Below are positions 14,567 through 24,593 of a stretch of 64,000 nt of DNA, in pieces. The stretch lies in the NCBI GenBank assembly GCA_002478885.1, contig DLKC01000105.1:89680-153679 (forward strand). Reading direction: 5' to 3'. This DNA comes from Chitinophagaceae bacterium UBA7600. GTDB taxonomy: Bacteria > Bacteroidota > Bacteroidia > Chitinophagales > Chitinophagaceae. How positions within the stretch are numbered: the first letter of the stretch is position 1; each line of letters begins with the position of its first letter. The position numbers and the translations under genes were made by a program. The notes under the pieces were generated by a model. It was not told the origin of the DNA and ran no database searches. It worked only from the letters and a program-made list of their open reading frames with translations.

Positions 14567-17500
14567 ATGAAAAAAACGAAACGATTAACGAGACTTGCCG
14601 CGAACCTGCTGTTGCTATTATTGCTGGGTTATCATACTTCCTATGCCCAGGAGAAAAAAATTACAGGCAAGGTAATTTCTGATGCAGGTATTCCTTTAAC
14701 GAGTGTAAGCATACAGGTTAAAGGCAAAGCCGGTGGCACTACCACGCTGGATAATGGCACTTACGCCATCACGGTTCCGGAATCTGCTACGCTGGTGTTT
14801 TCTTATGTGGGTTTTGTAAAACAGGAGATTGACGTAAAAAACAAAACAACCATCGACGTGGTAATGATCGCTGAAAAGAACGAGCTGTCGCAGGTAGTGG
14901 TGATTGGCTACGGCACAGTAAAAAAGAGTGACCTTACGGGTTCTGTTGCTTCGGTAAAAGCCGATGAGCTAAAGGTGATACCAGCCACCAGTTTTGACCA
15001 GGCTTTGCAGGGAAGAGCCGCCGGTGTACAGGTTACACAGCTTTCGGGTAAACCGGGTGCCGAGACTTCTATAAGGATACGCGGAACAACTTCTATTAAT
15101 GCCGGTAACGAGCCATTGTATGTGATCGACGGGATGCTTATTACAAGTGATGGCGGGGACATGAATACCGGTGTAACACTCGGGCCACGCATTGGGCCTT
15201 TGGCAGCACTGAACCCCAACGACATCGAATCAATCGAGATATTAAAAGATGCGTCTGCTACCGCGATTTATGGATCAAGAGGTGCAAATGGCGTAGTGAT
15301 CATCACAACAAAAAGAGGAAAAGTGGGGAGCGACCTTGTAAGCTTCGATACATATTATGGCATGCAACAAATTGCTAACAAAGTGGACGTGCTTAACGCC
15401 GCACAGTTCGCTGACCTTGTTAACGATGCCAAGCTAAATGCTAACCAAACACCCGTTTATGTTAATCCGAAAAACCTCGGGGAGGGAACTGACTGGCAGG
15501 ATGCGATCATGAGAAACGCACCCATGGCCAACTACCAACTGACATTCTCCGGGGGCGATCAAAAGACAAAATATTCTGTTGCCGGCGCCTATTTTACACA
15601 GGATGGCATCATCAATAACTCCGATTTCAAACGCTATTCACTGCGCACAAATCTTGACAGGGAAATAAGTAAGAAACTGACCATAGGAACCAGTATGACC
15701 TTTGCAAAAGTTGCGTCAAATGGTGTATTGACAAACGCCGGAACTATAGTACCGGGAGTTGTGACAGATGCGCTCTTGTTCAATCCCGTGTTGCCGATAT
15801 ATGATTCAACAGTAGTGGGCGGTTATACCTATGAGAACGATCGTGGCAAAGTATTGGGCAATCCTGTTGCCGAAGTTGACAAATACAATTCCTATACAAC
15901 CTCATCCCGCTTTCTTGGCAACATCTATGCGCGTTACAAAATAACCAATGATATAGAATTTAAAACAAGCTTTGGTATTGACGCCTTTAACCAGAAAGAA
16001 AACTCTTATGCGCCCTATTATTTAAAAAGAGCACAGGCTAGCAAAGGCGAAGCTTCTGTTGGAACGGTGCAGGGTTCAACATGGTTGAACGAAAATACAT
16101 TCACCTACAACAAACACTTTAAAAATGATCATTCATTAAGTGCTGTCGCCGGATTTACCGTTCAGCAATTCCAAAATGAAGGCCTGCTGGTATATGCATT
16201 CGATTTCCCCGATGACAGGACCGGCTACCATGATCTATCCGCGGCATTAAATCCACAGAAACCATATAACTACGAATCAAAATGGAGCCTCGTTTCTTTC
16301 CTGGGCCGGGTAAACTATAACATAAAAGACAAATACCTGTTTACCCTGACAGGCAGGTCTGATGGTTCTTCAAAATTTGCGGAAGGCAACAAATATGGAT
16401 TCTTTCCATCAGGCGCTTTTGCATGGCGTATCTCCAAGGAAAAATTCATGGACAATGTCAAAGACATTTCTGATCTGAAACTAAGATTGAGCTACGGTGT
16501 TATTGGCAACCAGGCTATAGCGCCATACCAGTCACTCGCGTTGGTTGGACCATACGGACAAGGCGTTTTCAACAGTTCACAGGGAAGTGAACCATACCAG
16601 GGTTATGAACCGCTCTCCTATGTAAACAAAAACCTCAAATGGGAAAGCACCAAACAATTTGACCTGGGTGTTGACTTCGGCCTGTTCAAAAACAGGTTAT
16701 TGTTCACCGGTGATTATTATATTAAAAAGACCTTTGACCTTTTACTGTCAACGCCAATACCAACAACGGCGGGCTTTTATACTACCTTGCTTAACGTAGG
16801 CAACATCGTTAATAAAGGATACGAATTTGATATCAGGTCTGTAAACACAACAGGTAAACTGCGATGGAATACATCATTAAACTTTTCTGTTAACAAGAAT
16901 GACATCACCAACCTTAATACAACAACAGATATTATTTTACCGGGTGGTATATTGTTAAGACAAGGATTACCTATCGGAACATTTTATGGCTATATATTCG
17001 ACGGCATATTCCAGTCTGACGAAGAAGCGGCAAAAAGCCCGGTACTGGTCGGCCAGGAACCATCGTCACCAAACCCTGCATCTATCGCACGGGCCGGCGA
17101 CAGGAAGTACAGGGATATAAACGGAGATGGCAAAATAACTGCAGATGATCGCACCATTCTCGGTAGCGCGCAACCTGATTTTACCTGGGGATTAAACAAC
17201 ACCTTCTCCTACGGCAACTTCGATTTCAGTTTCTTCTTCCAGGGCTCTCAGGGAAATAAACTGGCCAACCTGAATTCATTCGATCTGCTTAACATGACAG
17301 GACAAAACAACGTACTCGCTGAAGCAGGGCTAAACAGGTGGGAACCCGAACATCCCGGCAACAAATATCCGCGTGCACTAGCCAGCGGCAGCCTCGATGT
17401 AGGCATATTCTCATCAGCAATTGTAGAAGACGCGTCTTATGTCAGGCTTAAGAATGTAACACTTGCCTATCACCTGCCGGCAGCCTTTCTGAAAAAGGCA

Positions 17501-17677
17501 GGCATCAGCACTCTTAAGTTTTATGCAAGCGCAACCAACCTGCTTACGTTTACGAAATATACTGGTTACGATCCTGAAGCGAATACTTATGGGCAAAGCA
17601 CAACGCTGATCGGTATTGACTATGGCGGTTATCCGCAAACAAAGACGATCACGCTCGGACTAAATCTTGGATTCTAA
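14567..17677 (+). CDS. SusC/RagA-type TonB-dependent outer-membrane transporter
   Basis: A 1036-residue protein. A signal peptide ends near SYAQE (about 28). A carboxypeptidase regulatory-like domain follows (about 30-110, ITGKVISDAGIPL). Then comes the SusC signature VVVIGYGTVKKSDLTGS and the plug domain with VRIRGTTSINAGNEPLYVID-type motifs, including DASATAIYGSRGANGVV. The remaining 800 residues are a 22-strand beta-barrel ending in an aromatic-rich strand (ITLGLNLGF). It imports oligosaccharides across the outer membrane together with the SusD protein encoded 3 bases downstream. It is the first gene of the sugar-utilisation locus. The substrate cannot be told from this protein. Confidence 0.95.
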   Translation: MKKTKRLTRLAANLLLLLLLGYHTSYAQEKKITGKVISDAGIPLTSVSIQVKGKAGGTTTLDNGTYAITVPESATLVFSYVGFVKQEIDVKNKTTIDVVMIAEKNELSQVVVIGYGTVKKSDLTGSVASVKADELKVIPATSFDQALQGRAAGVQVTQLSGKPGAETSIRIRGTTSINAGNEPLYVIDGMLITSDGGDMNTGVTLGPRIGPLAALNPNDIESIEILKDASATAIYGSRGANGVVIITTKRGKVGSDLVSFDTYYGMQQIANKVDVLNAAQFADLVNDAKLNANQTPVYVNPKNLGEGTDWQDAIMRNAPMANYQLTFSGGDQKTKYSVAGAYFTQDGIINNSDFKRYSLRTNLDREISKKLTIGTSMTFAKVASNGVLTNAGTIVPGVVTDALLFNPVLPIYDSTVVGGYTYENDRGKVLGNPVAEVDKYNSYTTSSRFLGNIYARYKITNDIEFKTSFGIDAFNQKENSYAPYYLKRAQASKGEASVGTVQGSTWLNENTFTYNKHFKNDHSLSAVAGFTVQQFQNEGLLVYAFDFPDDRTGYHDLSAALNPQKPYNYESKWSLVSFLGRVNYNIKDKYLFTLTGRSDGSSKFAEGNKYGFFPSGAFAWRISKEKFMDNVKDISDLKLRLSYGVIGNQAIAPYQSLALVGPYGQGVFNSSQGSEPYQGYEPLSYVNKNLKWESTKQFDLGVDFGLFKNRLLFTGDYYIKKTFDLLLSTPIPTTAGFYTTLLNVGNIVNKGYEFDIRSVNTTGKLRWNTSLNFSVNKNDITNLNTTTDIILPGGILLRQGLPIGTFYGYIFDGIFQSDEEAAKSPVLVGQEPSSPNPASIARAGDRKYRDINGDGKITADDRTILGSAQPDFTWGLNNTFSYGNFDFSFFFQGSQGNKLANLNSFDLLNMTGQNNVLAEAGLNRWEPEHPGNKYPRALASGSLDVGIFSSAIVEDASYVRLKNVTLAYHLPAAFLKKAGISTLKFYASATNLLTFTKYTGYDPEANTYGQSTTLIGIDYGGYPQTKTITLGLNLGF

Positions 17678-17695
17678 TCATTGCAAACAAACATT

Positions 17696-19180
17696 ATGAA
17701 AAATTATTCAGCATACATCAAAGCATTGGCGCTTTCGGTTGTCTTAATGCTCAGTAACATATCCTGTAAAAAGTTCCTGACAGAAGATCCAAAAAATGTG
17801 ATTGCTATTACCAATTACTATAAAACGGCCAACGATGCCATCTCGGCTGTTAACTCCATTTACGGGTGGCTCAACTCCATCAGTTCTGGAACATTTGCAG
17901 GTGTTTACCTGAATGCATTCTGGGTAAATGCCGGTCTTGCTTCAGATGAAATGAGCAGCCAGGAAATATTCTCCCCTTACTGGGACCAGACCTCCAATTT
18001 TACTTATGGCCCAACCAACCAGGGGCTGCAGGAAATATGGTACACCCACTACAAAACAATTACCATCGCCAATATAGCGATCGAACGAATACCTTCCATT
18101 GACATGGACCCTGTGTTAAGAACAAGGCTCGTTAATGAAGCAAAATTCTTAAGAGGCATGCTGTATTTCGATATGGTGCGCATGTTCGGCAACATTCCTT
18201 TATTGCTTCACGAAACAGAGCCGTTGACACCGCCCATAGCAACCGCCGACGACATTTACGCCCAAATCATCAGCGATCTTACCGATGCAGAAGGGTTGCC
18301 ATTAAACTACCCCCCGGGCAATGGCCGGGGTCGTGCTACAAGCGGCGCAGCAAAAGCACTGCTGGCAAAAGTTTATCTTACAAGAGGTGATTATGAAAAC
18401 TGCGCCACAAAATGCAAAGAAGTAATCAACTCCGGTGAATACGCCTTATGGGACGATTTCGCCGATGTGTTCAAACTCTCCAGCCGCGGAGGCAAAGAAG
18501 CGATCTTTTCTGTTGGCTTCGGCGATGCGGGCGGAGCCATCATCTTCTGGGAAGTGGGCCAGTTTCTTGTAAGGCTCCTGCCTCCTGATCTTAGTGTGGA
18601 AGGCGTTGAAAACGCACAGGGCTGGCAGGTACCAACACAACAGTTATACGATAGTTACGACCCCAACGACAGGAGAAGGGAAGTAACTTTTATTACGGAG
18701 GTACACAATCCCGATGGCAGCATTAAAATAATAAAACCATACATACAAAAATACTGGGATCGCGCTGCGGAGCCTAAAGGCAACGGCACGGCAAACGATT
18801 ATCCTGTAATACGATATGCAGACGTGCTGCTGATGTTAGCTGAAGCAAGCAACGAACTCGGCAATATGAGTGATGCGTACACATACATTAACATGGTGCG
18901 CAAGCGTGCACGTTTTGACGGTACTGTCGATCGCAACACTTTGCCCGACTATACCAACCTCAGCAAAGAGGCATTCCGTACAGCAGTGTTACAGGAAAGG
19001 CGCTGGGAGTTTGTGGCAGAAGGCCAGCGCTGGTTCGATCTTGTACGCACAAATACGTTGGAACAACTGGTACCGGTTGCAAAGCCAGGCATTACACCAG
19101 CAACAAAAAATTATCTGTTCCCGCTGCCACAGCGTGAAGTAGATCTTAACCCAAACCTGGTGCAAAACCCGGGTTATTAA
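17696..19180 (+). CDS. SusD/RagB-type glycan-binding lipoprotein
   Basis: A 494-residue outer-membrane lipoprotein; the ATG at 17696 gives a normal signal peptide with lipobox NISC (Cys24). The SusD fold is evident: TPR-like helices with IANIAIERIP, FLRGMLYFDMVRMFGNIPLL and GAAKALLAKVYLTRGDYE, then the C-terminal YPVIRYADVLLMLAEASNEL and ERRWEFVAEGQRWFDLVR motifs. It binds the glycan at the cell surface and caps the SusC barrel. The open frame starts 15 bases earlier, but that start adds only five residues. Confidence 0.95.
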   Translation: MKNYSAYIKALALSVVLMLSNISCKKFLTEDPKNVIAITNYYKTANDAISAVNSIYGWLNSISSGTFAGVYLNAFWVNAGLASDEMSSQEIFSPYWDQTSNFTYGPTNQGLQEIWYTHYKTITIANIAIERIPSIDMDPVLRTRLVNEAKFLRGMLYFDMVRMFGNIPLLLHETEPLTPPIATADDIYAQIISDLTDAEGLPLNYPPGNGRGRATSGAAKALLAKVYLTRGDYENCATKCKEVINSGEYALWDDFADVFKLSSRGGKEAIFSVGFGDAGGAIIFWEVGQFLVRLLPPDLSVEGVENAQGWQVPTQQLYDSYDPNDRRREVTFITEVHNPDGSIKIIKPYIQKYWDRAAEPKGNGTANDYPVIRYADVLLMLAEASNELGNMSDAYTYINMVRKRARFDGTVDRNTLPDYTNLSKEAFRTAVLQERRWEFVAEGQRWFDLVRTNTLEQLVPVAKPGITPATKNYLFPLPQREVDLNPNLVQNPGY

Positions 19181-19196
19181 AAAAGAGATTTTTTAT

Positions 19197-19366
19197 GTGC
19201 CGGGCAAAAGAACAGGCATAAGGCTTTTGTTGCGTCGCACACTTGTGCTGCATGCCACAATGCCGCAACGTGAGTAGTCAGGCGACAACGGCAAATCTCA
19301 GTCGCACGATTCACGTTTGACGAATGAAGTTCCGAAAGTACAAGTGAGTGACGCAACCGGCGATGA
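19197..19366. repeat. Dispersed intergenic repeat, head-to-head pair
   Basis: A type A arm on the minus strand (GTTGCGTCGCACACTTGTGC, 19229-19248) and a facing arm at 19339-19366 (GTACAAGTGAGTGACGCAAC then CGGCGATG). The second arm is a hybrid: type B outer part with a type A base at the dyad. The TGCCGGGC end is at 19198. It lies between the SusD and ROK genes. Confidence 0.8.
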
Positions 19367-19393
19367 GTAAAGAACAAAAAGTTGGTAAAAAAA

Positions 19394-20338
19394 ATGAACA
19401 ATAAACCTTCCATAGCAATTGACCTTGGCGGAACAAAAATAAAGACCGGCCTTGTGCAAAACGGTGAGGTGCTCTCTTCTTTCAGCATTGATTCGAACAA
19501 TGAAAAAGGCCTGAGAGCTAAGCTCCCCGAACTCGAAGAAGGTATAAAAAAACTATTGCAGCAACACGGCTTAACAACGGCTGACGTAGCAGGTCTTGGT
19601 ATGGCTACCCCGGGTGTTGTTGATTGCGTGGAAAAACGAATTCTCTCGATCGATAAAAAGTTTGGCGATGCACCCGGTATCGATCTCGTATCGTGGTGTA
19701 ACGATGCACTGCATCTAAAGCTCACACTCGAGAACGACGCAAGAAGTGCATTGGTTGGCGAATGGCAATTTGGTGCGGCAAAGGGTTATGACAATGTTGT
19801 TTTGATGACGCTCGGAACAGGCGTTGGCAGTTCGGCAGTGATGGAAGGAAAACTACTGAGAGGCAAACATTTTTTAGGCGGTATTCTCGGCGGGCACACG
19901 GTGATCAATTATAAAGGAAGTTTGTGTAATTGTGGCAACATTGGTTGTGTGGAAACGGAAGCATCAACCTGGTGCATCGAAAAAAAAGTTCGTGCGCATG
20001 CTGATTTTGCAAAGAGTAGTTTGTCGAAAGAAGCGGTGATCGATTATGCAACCATCTTTCGCTGCGCGACAGAAGCTGATGCGTTAGCGCTCGAAATGAG
20101 AAATGACAGTATGGATGTTTGGTCAGCAGCAGCGATTAATTTAATTCATGCTTACGACCCGGAGATATTGGTTTTATCAGGTGGTATTATGGCAAGTGGT
20201 GGGCAGATCATTCCGCATCTGCAAAACAAAATAAATAAACATGCGTGGACGCCGTGGGGCAAAGTAAAAATAGAAGCGGCGGCTTTTATTAACTCCGCAG
20301 CATTGCTCGGTGTTGCTCATTTAGTTTCAAACGAATAA
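19394..20338 (+). CDS. ROK-family sugar kinase
   Basis: A 314-residue cytoplasmic protein started at MNNKPSIAIDLGGTKIK. The ATP-binding DLGGTK lies at about 9-14, ENDARSALVGEW near 116 carries the catalytic Asp, LGTGVGSSAV is the phosphate-2 loop, and LGGHTV followed by LCNCGNIGCVETEAS is the ROK zinc-binding signature. The family includes glucokinase, fructokinase, N-acetylmannosamine and allose kinases. The adjacent mannose-6-phosphate isomerase domain suggests a mannose- or fructose-type sugar (inference). Confidence 0.92.
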   Translation: MNNKPSIAIDLGGTKIKTGLVQNGEVLSSFSIDSNNEKGLRAKLPELEEGIKKLLQQHGLTTADVAGLGMATPGVVDCVEKRILSIDKKFGDAPGIDLVSWCNDALHLKLTLENDARSALVGEWQFGAAKGYDNVVLMTLGTGVGSSAVMEGKLLRGKHFLGGILGGHTVINYKGSLCNCGNIGCVETEASTWCIEKKVRAHADFAKSSLSKEAVIDYATIFRCATEADALALEMRNDSMDVWSAAAINLIHAYDPEILVLSGGIMASGGQIIPHLQNKINKHAWTPWGKVKIEAAAFINSAALLGVAHLVSNE

Positions 20339-20348
20339 ACAAACCCAA

Positions 20349-22124
20349 GTGATAAAATCAAATTTTGATAAGACCCCTAAAGTTAAGATCAATGGCCATC
20401 ATTGTCACGCAGGCTGGGATGCCATCGTCACTGAGCTTCTAACTGCAAGTGGTTCCGCAGCAGGCAGCAAAACAATAGTGGTTGAATGTTACCATGGAGT
20501 TTACGCCGAAGAAATATTAGCCGGGCTCGGCCGCTTGCTCAACCCTTCACTGGTGATTGAAACAAAAGCAGCTTTGCTTGAGGAGGCTTCTATTGCAGCA
20601 ATGGTGCAGCCGTTTGTAACCGACGATCCGGTATTCGGGTATATTACCTCACTTGAGCTCGAAAATTATTTTGATGCAACAAAACTTACTGCGTTGCAAC
20701 AAGAGATCAGCGATGTTAAAGAGGGAATTATTCTGGTCATTGGAACGGGCGCATCGCTGCTGTGTCCAGATCCGACATTGCTTATTTATGCAGACATGCC
20801 GAGATGGGAAATACAGTTACGTTTTAGAAAGAACAACATCAGCAACCTTGGCCGAACAAACAACAGTGCAACATTCGCTTATCAATACAAGCATGCTTAC
20901 TTTGTTGACTGGCGTGTTTGCGACCGTCAAAAGAAAAGACTATTCAATCATTGGAATTATATTCTGGATACAACAAAAGAAGGCTCGCCTAAAATGATTG
21001 ACGCTACTGCGTTCAAGGCAGTAATGCAGGTTGCGGTTTCAAGGCCGTTCCGTGTTGTTCCTTTCTTCGATCCCGGTCCCTGGGGTGGACAATGGTTAAA
21101 AGAAGTATGCGATCTCGACAGAACACAACAAAATTTTGCATGGGGTTTCGATTGCGTGCCCGAAGAAAACAGTATCCTCCTTTCTTTCGGCAACGAGGTA
21201 ATGGAAATACCCTCACTAAATATTGTTTTCTTCCAACCTGAAAATTTGTTGGGCAAAGCAGTGTACAAAAGTTTCGGTGACGAATTCCCCATCCGTTTCG
21301 ATTTTCTTGATACCATGGAAGGTGGCAACCTCAGTTTGCAGGTGCATCCGCTAAAAGAATATATCCGCGAAAAGTTTGGCATGAGTTACACGCAGGACGA
21401 GAGTTATTATTTCATGGATGCAAAAGAAGAAGCATTTGTATATCTCGGCCTGAAAGAAAACATTGTGCCCGAAACAATGCTGAACGAATTGCAGCATGCC
21501 CAATCAGACGGCGGCTTTTTTGAGGCGGAAAAATTTGTACAGAAATGGCATGTAAAAAAGCATGACCATGTATCAATCCCCGCCGGCACGGTGCATTGCT
21601 CCGGTGCGGATACCGTTGTCTTGGAGATAAGCGCAACACCATACATCTTTACTTTCAAATTATGGGATTGGGGCCGCATGGGCCTCGACGGCAAACCGCG
21701 CCCCATCTCGCTGGAACATGGCAAAAAAGTGATACAGTGGAACAGGACAAAACAGTGGACAGAAGACAACATCATTAACCAGGTAGAGCCGGTAGACAGC
21801 GGAGATGGATGGCGCGAAGAAAGAACAGGTCTCGACGACTATTCTTTTATTGAAACCCGCCGTCATTGGTTTACAAAAAAAGTAACACACAATACAAACG
21901 GAGTCGTAAACGTGTTAAACCTTGTTGAAGGCCGGGAGGCAATTGTTGAAAGCCCTTCTAACGCGTTTGAACCTTTTGTATTTCATTACGCTGAAACATT
22001 CATTGTACCAGCTGCAGTTGGCGAATACACCGTCAGGCCTTATGGCGAAAGCGAGGGGCATCAATGCGCTACAATGAAAGCATCCGTAAGAACAGAAAAA
22101 CTGGTCGAAATCAATATAAACTAA
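20349..22124 (+). CDS. Class I mannose-6-phosphate isomerase fused to an N-terminal kinase-like domain
   Basis: A 591-residue protein with a GTG start 10 bases after the ROK gene. Residues about 235-591 are the type I phosphomannose isomerase double cupin: the metal ligands are Gln331 and His333 in LSLQVHP, Glu351 in QDESYYFMD, and His416 in PAGTVHCSG. It would interconvert mannose-6-phosphate and fructose-6-phosphate. Residues 1-215 form a separate alpha/beta domain (TIVVECYHGVYAEEILAGL, GIILVIGTGASLL, YADMPRWEIQLR, YFVDWRVCDRQKK). It looks like a nucleotide- or sugar-kinase relative, but I see no Walker A loop. The fusion suggests substrate channelling or regulation, next to a sugar kinase and a porter. 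Confidence 0.85.
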   Translation: MIKSNFDKTPKVKINGHHCHAGWDAIVTELLTASGSAAGSKTIVVECYHGVYAEEILAGLGRLLNPSLVIETKAALLEEASIAAMVQPFVTDDPVFGYITSLELENYFDATKLTALQQEISDVKEGIILVIGTGASLLCPDPTLLIYADMPRWEIQLRFRKNNISNLGRTNNSATFAYQYKHAYFVDWRVCDRQKKRLFNHWNYILDTTKEGSPKMIDATAFKAVMQVAVSRPFRVVPFFDPGPWGGQWLKEVCDLDRTQQNFAWGFDCVPEENSILLSFGNEVMEIPSLNIVFFQPENLLGKAVYKSFGDEFPIRFDFLDTMEGGNLSLQVHPLKEYIREKFGMSYTQDESYYFMDAKEEAFVYLGLKENIVPETMLNELQHAQSDGGFFEAEKFVQKWHVKKHDHVSIPAGTVHCSGADTVVLEISATPYIFTFKLWDWGRMGLDGKPRPISLEHGKKVIQWNRTKQWTEDNIINQVEPVDSGDGWREERTGLDDYSFIETRRHWFTKKVTHNTNGVVNVLNLVEGREAIVESPSNAFEPFVFHYAETFIVPAAVGEYTVRPYGESEGHQCATMKASVRTEKLVEININ

Positions 22125-22130
22125 ATCAAA

Positions 22131-23522
22131 ATGCAGCAACAGCGAAACAACAGTTTCATTTATAAAGTAACACTTGTAGCAGCAGTAGGCGGCTTATTGT
22201 TTGGTTACGATACAGCGGTTATTGCGGGAGCAATTGGCTTTATGCAAAAGTATTACAACCTCTCTCCTGCCATGATGGGCTGGGTTGCATCCTGTGCATT
22301 GCTTGGCTGCATTGTAGGCGCCATGTATGCCGGAACATTGAGCGATAAAATTGGTCGGAAAAAAGTATTAATGCTTTCGGGTATCTTATTTGCCATTTCA
22401 TCTGTTGGCACATCGATGCCGCCCAATCTTACCTTTTTTGTGATCTTCCGGCTGATTGGCGGAATGGGCATTGGAATCGCCTCTATGCTGTCGCCAATGT
22501 ACATTTCTGAAATGGCACCCGCCGATATTCGCGGCAAACTGATCTCTGTATTTCAGTTAGGTGTAGTGTTTGGTATACTCGTAATTTACTTCGTAAATGC
22601 GGGCATCGCAGGTATCTATGACGAAGCATGGAATATTTCAACCGGGTGGAGATGGATGTTTGGCTCCGGCCTTATTCCTTCTGTTGTATTTATCCTGTTA
22701 TTGCTGACTGTACCTGAAAGTCCGCGCTGGCTTGCCAAACAAAACAGGAATGAGGAAGCACTCAACATTCTCAGCAAGATAAACGGGGCAGCTAAAGCAA
22801 AGGAAGAATTACAAAATATCGACAGCTCCCTGGCCGAAGAAACAGCCGTTTCACTGGGTGAATTGTTCAAACCCGGCTTAAAAAGAGCCATGGTTGTTGG
22901 CATAATGCTGTCCATTTTCTCACAGGTAACCGGTATCAATGCCATAATGTATTATGCACCTGAAATTTTTAAATCAACAGGCGATGGTTCGGGTTCGGCT
23001 TTGTTGCAAACCATTGCCGTGGGTGTGGTAAACGTATTATTCACTTTTGTTGCCATAAAATATGTAGACAAACTGGGCCGGAAAAAGTTATTGTTGCGTG
23101 GAATCGCCGGCATGATGCTGTGTTTACTGATCGTCGGTAGTGCCTTTTATTTCGGCGCAGAGAAAGGCTATCTCGTGCTAATTGCGATCATGGCCTACAT
23201 TGCCTTCTTCGCAATGTCGCTTGGCCCGCTAACATTCGTGGTGGTAGCAGAAATATTTCCAACGAAAGCACGCGGCACGGCAATGTCGGTAGCCATATTC
23301 GCGTTGTGGTCGGCAGTTTTTCTCGTGTCGCAATCGTTCCCGGTATTACTGGATGCCATCGGTAATGCATTTACATTCTGGATCTATATGTGCATGGCAA
23401 TATTCGCCTTCGTATTTGTATGGAAAATGGTGCCCGAAACAAAGGAAAAAACCCTGGAAGAAATAGAACACTACTGGCACCAGCACGAACAGAACAGGCA
23501 GGCGAAATTAAAGAGTGCGTAG
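22131..23522 (+). CDS. Sugar porter, major facilitator superfamily
   Basis: A 463-residue inner-membrane transporter with 12 predicted helices. Family signatures are complete: GGLLFGYDTAVIAGA in helix 1, GTLSDKIGRKKVL between helices 2 and 3, PESPRWLAKQ at the end of helix 6, a QVTGINAIMYYAP substrate-site motif in helix 7, KYVDKLGRKKLL between 8 and 9, and PETKEKTLEEIE after helix 12. These are typical of XylE/GLUT-type proton-coupled monosaccharide symporters. It starts 6 bases after the isomerase gene, so the three are co-transcribed. Confidence 0.94.
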   Translation: MQQQRNNSFIYKVTLVAAVGGLLFGYDTAVIAGAIGFMQKYYNLSPAMMGWVASCALLGCIVGAMYAGTLSDKIGRKKVLMLSGILFAISSVGTSMPPNLTFFVIFRLIGGMGIGIASMLSPMYISEMAPADIRGKLISVFQLGVVFGILVIYFVNAGIAGIYDEAWNISTGWRWMFGSGLIPSVVFILLLLTVPESPRWLAKQNRNEEALNILSKINGAAKAKEELQNIDSSLAEETAVSLGELFKPGLKRAMVVGIMLSIFSQVTGINAIMYYAPEIFKSTGDGSGSALLQTIAVGVVNVLFTFVAIKYVDKLGRKKLLLRGIAGMMLCLLIVGSAFYFGAEKGYLVLIAIMAYIAFFAMSLGPLTFVVVAEIFPTKARGTAMSVAIFALWSAVFLVSQSFPVLLDAIGNAFTFWIYMCMAIFAFVFVWKMVPETKEKTLEEIEHYWHQHEQNRQAKLKSA

Positions 23523-23531
23523 ATTTTTTTT

Positions 23532-23591
23532 GGGGGGGCCGGCCCCAGTACATATGGCATCGGCTCTTGCGTCGCACACTTCGGCATACTG
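23532..23591 (-). repeat. Dispersed intergenic repeat, single type A arm, with adjoining GC palindrome
   Basis: ATGGCATCGGCTCTTGCG followed by TCGCACACTTCGGC: the GGCATCG dyad then the type A core. It is preceded by a perfect 12-bp palindrome GGGGCCGGCCCC at 23535-23546 in a run of seven G, which takes the place of the usual CCCGGC end. Confidence 0.75.
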
Positions 23592-23708
23592 AAATATGCA
23601 GAGCAGTAAAAAACAACTTTTTAACTATTTTCTTCATAGAAGCTATCGATAACAAACATTATTTTCATAACCATTTCAAACTCTCCTTCAGGAGTTGGGG
23701 GATTATAT

Positions 23709-24506
23709 ATGAAACGACTAAATGCCATCTTATTCCCGTTGCTGATTATCGGCGCTATGGGTATTAACTCGTGCAAGAAGGACAACCCGGATGTTGACAA
23801 GCCGGTGCTTACACTCAAACCCGATAACGTAAGCGGTAAGTCAGGCTTCAATGTGAACACTGTATTGTCTGGAGCAGTGCCCAACGGTGTACAGAATTTT
23901 TATATATCAAAGACTGTGAACCTTCAACCCGACTCATCATGGGGTACCAACGGCACACTTAAAATAACCGATATTGCAGCAGGTACAACCAGCCTTAATT
24001 ATGGTTTTGTGTATACACTCAAAGATGAGGAGGTGGATAAACTGGTTGGCTTTAATTACCGCATCGAAGACAGCAAAGGCAAAGCCGCTGAAAAAGACCT
24101 TACGGTTAACACCATCGCATCAGGTGCACAAATCATCGCGTCGCATCCGTGGAAGATCATTTCGGTTATCTGGGAAACAGATGATCCGCCAAGTGAGAAC
24201 ATTCAGGACTGCGCGAAAGACGATACATGGACCTATCGCCGCGACAGCACTATAGGCATCAACTATGGCGCGTCTGGCTGCCTCTTCGATGGGTTCAATA
24301 TTTTTGACAAATGGACACTCAGCGAAGATGAAAAAACATTCACCCGCACTTACCATTCTGTATTCGATGCAACAAAAGTTACTACCGAAGTCTATACGGT
24401 AAAAACACTTACGAAAGACAAAATGGTTATTGAAATAGCGCTTGACCTAACGGTTTTTGGTTTGGGTGACAATGAATTGTTTGAATACACTTATGTACCA
24501 TACTGA
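23709..24506 (+). CDS. Lipoprotein with lipocalin-like C-terminal domain
   Basis: A 265-residue protein with signal peptide and lipobox NSC followed by KKD. Residues about 30-135 form a beta-sandwich with TLKPDNVSGKSGFNV, of the type seen in Bacteroidota surface lipoproteins. Residues about 140-265 resemble small lipocalin-like domains (HPWKIISVIWETDD, DDTWTYRRDST, DKWTLSEDEKTFTRTY). It is probably a surface glycan-binding or accessory protein of the locus; no catalytic residues are recognisable. Confidence 0.7.
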   Translation: MKRLNAILFPLLIIGAMGINSCKKDNPDVDKPVLTLKPDNVSGKSGFNVNTVLSGAVPNGVQNFYISKTVNLQPDSSWGTNGTLKITDIAAGTTSLNYGFVYTLKDEEVDKLVGFNYRIEDSKGKAAEKDLTVNTIASGAQIIASHPWKIISVIWETDDPPSENIQDCAKDDTWTYRRDSTIGINYGASGCLFDGFNIFDKWTLSEDEKTFTRTYHSVFDATKVTTEVYTVKTLTKDKMVIEIALDLTVFGLGDNELFEYTYVPY

Positions 24507-24528
24507 TATGACGATAAAGGAACAGAAA

Positions 24529-24557
24529 GTACAAGAGTGCGACGCAACAGGTGTTGA
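24529..24557 (+). repeat. Dispersed intergenic repeat, single type A arm
   Basis: GTACAAGAGTGCGACGCAAC followed by AGGTGTTGAC in the short spacer before the next lipoprotein gene. The outer GGCGATGCC dyad is degenerate here. Confidence 0.75.
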
Positions 24558-24593
24558 CAAATAAACCAACAGTTTGTTACAAAAAAATTATCA

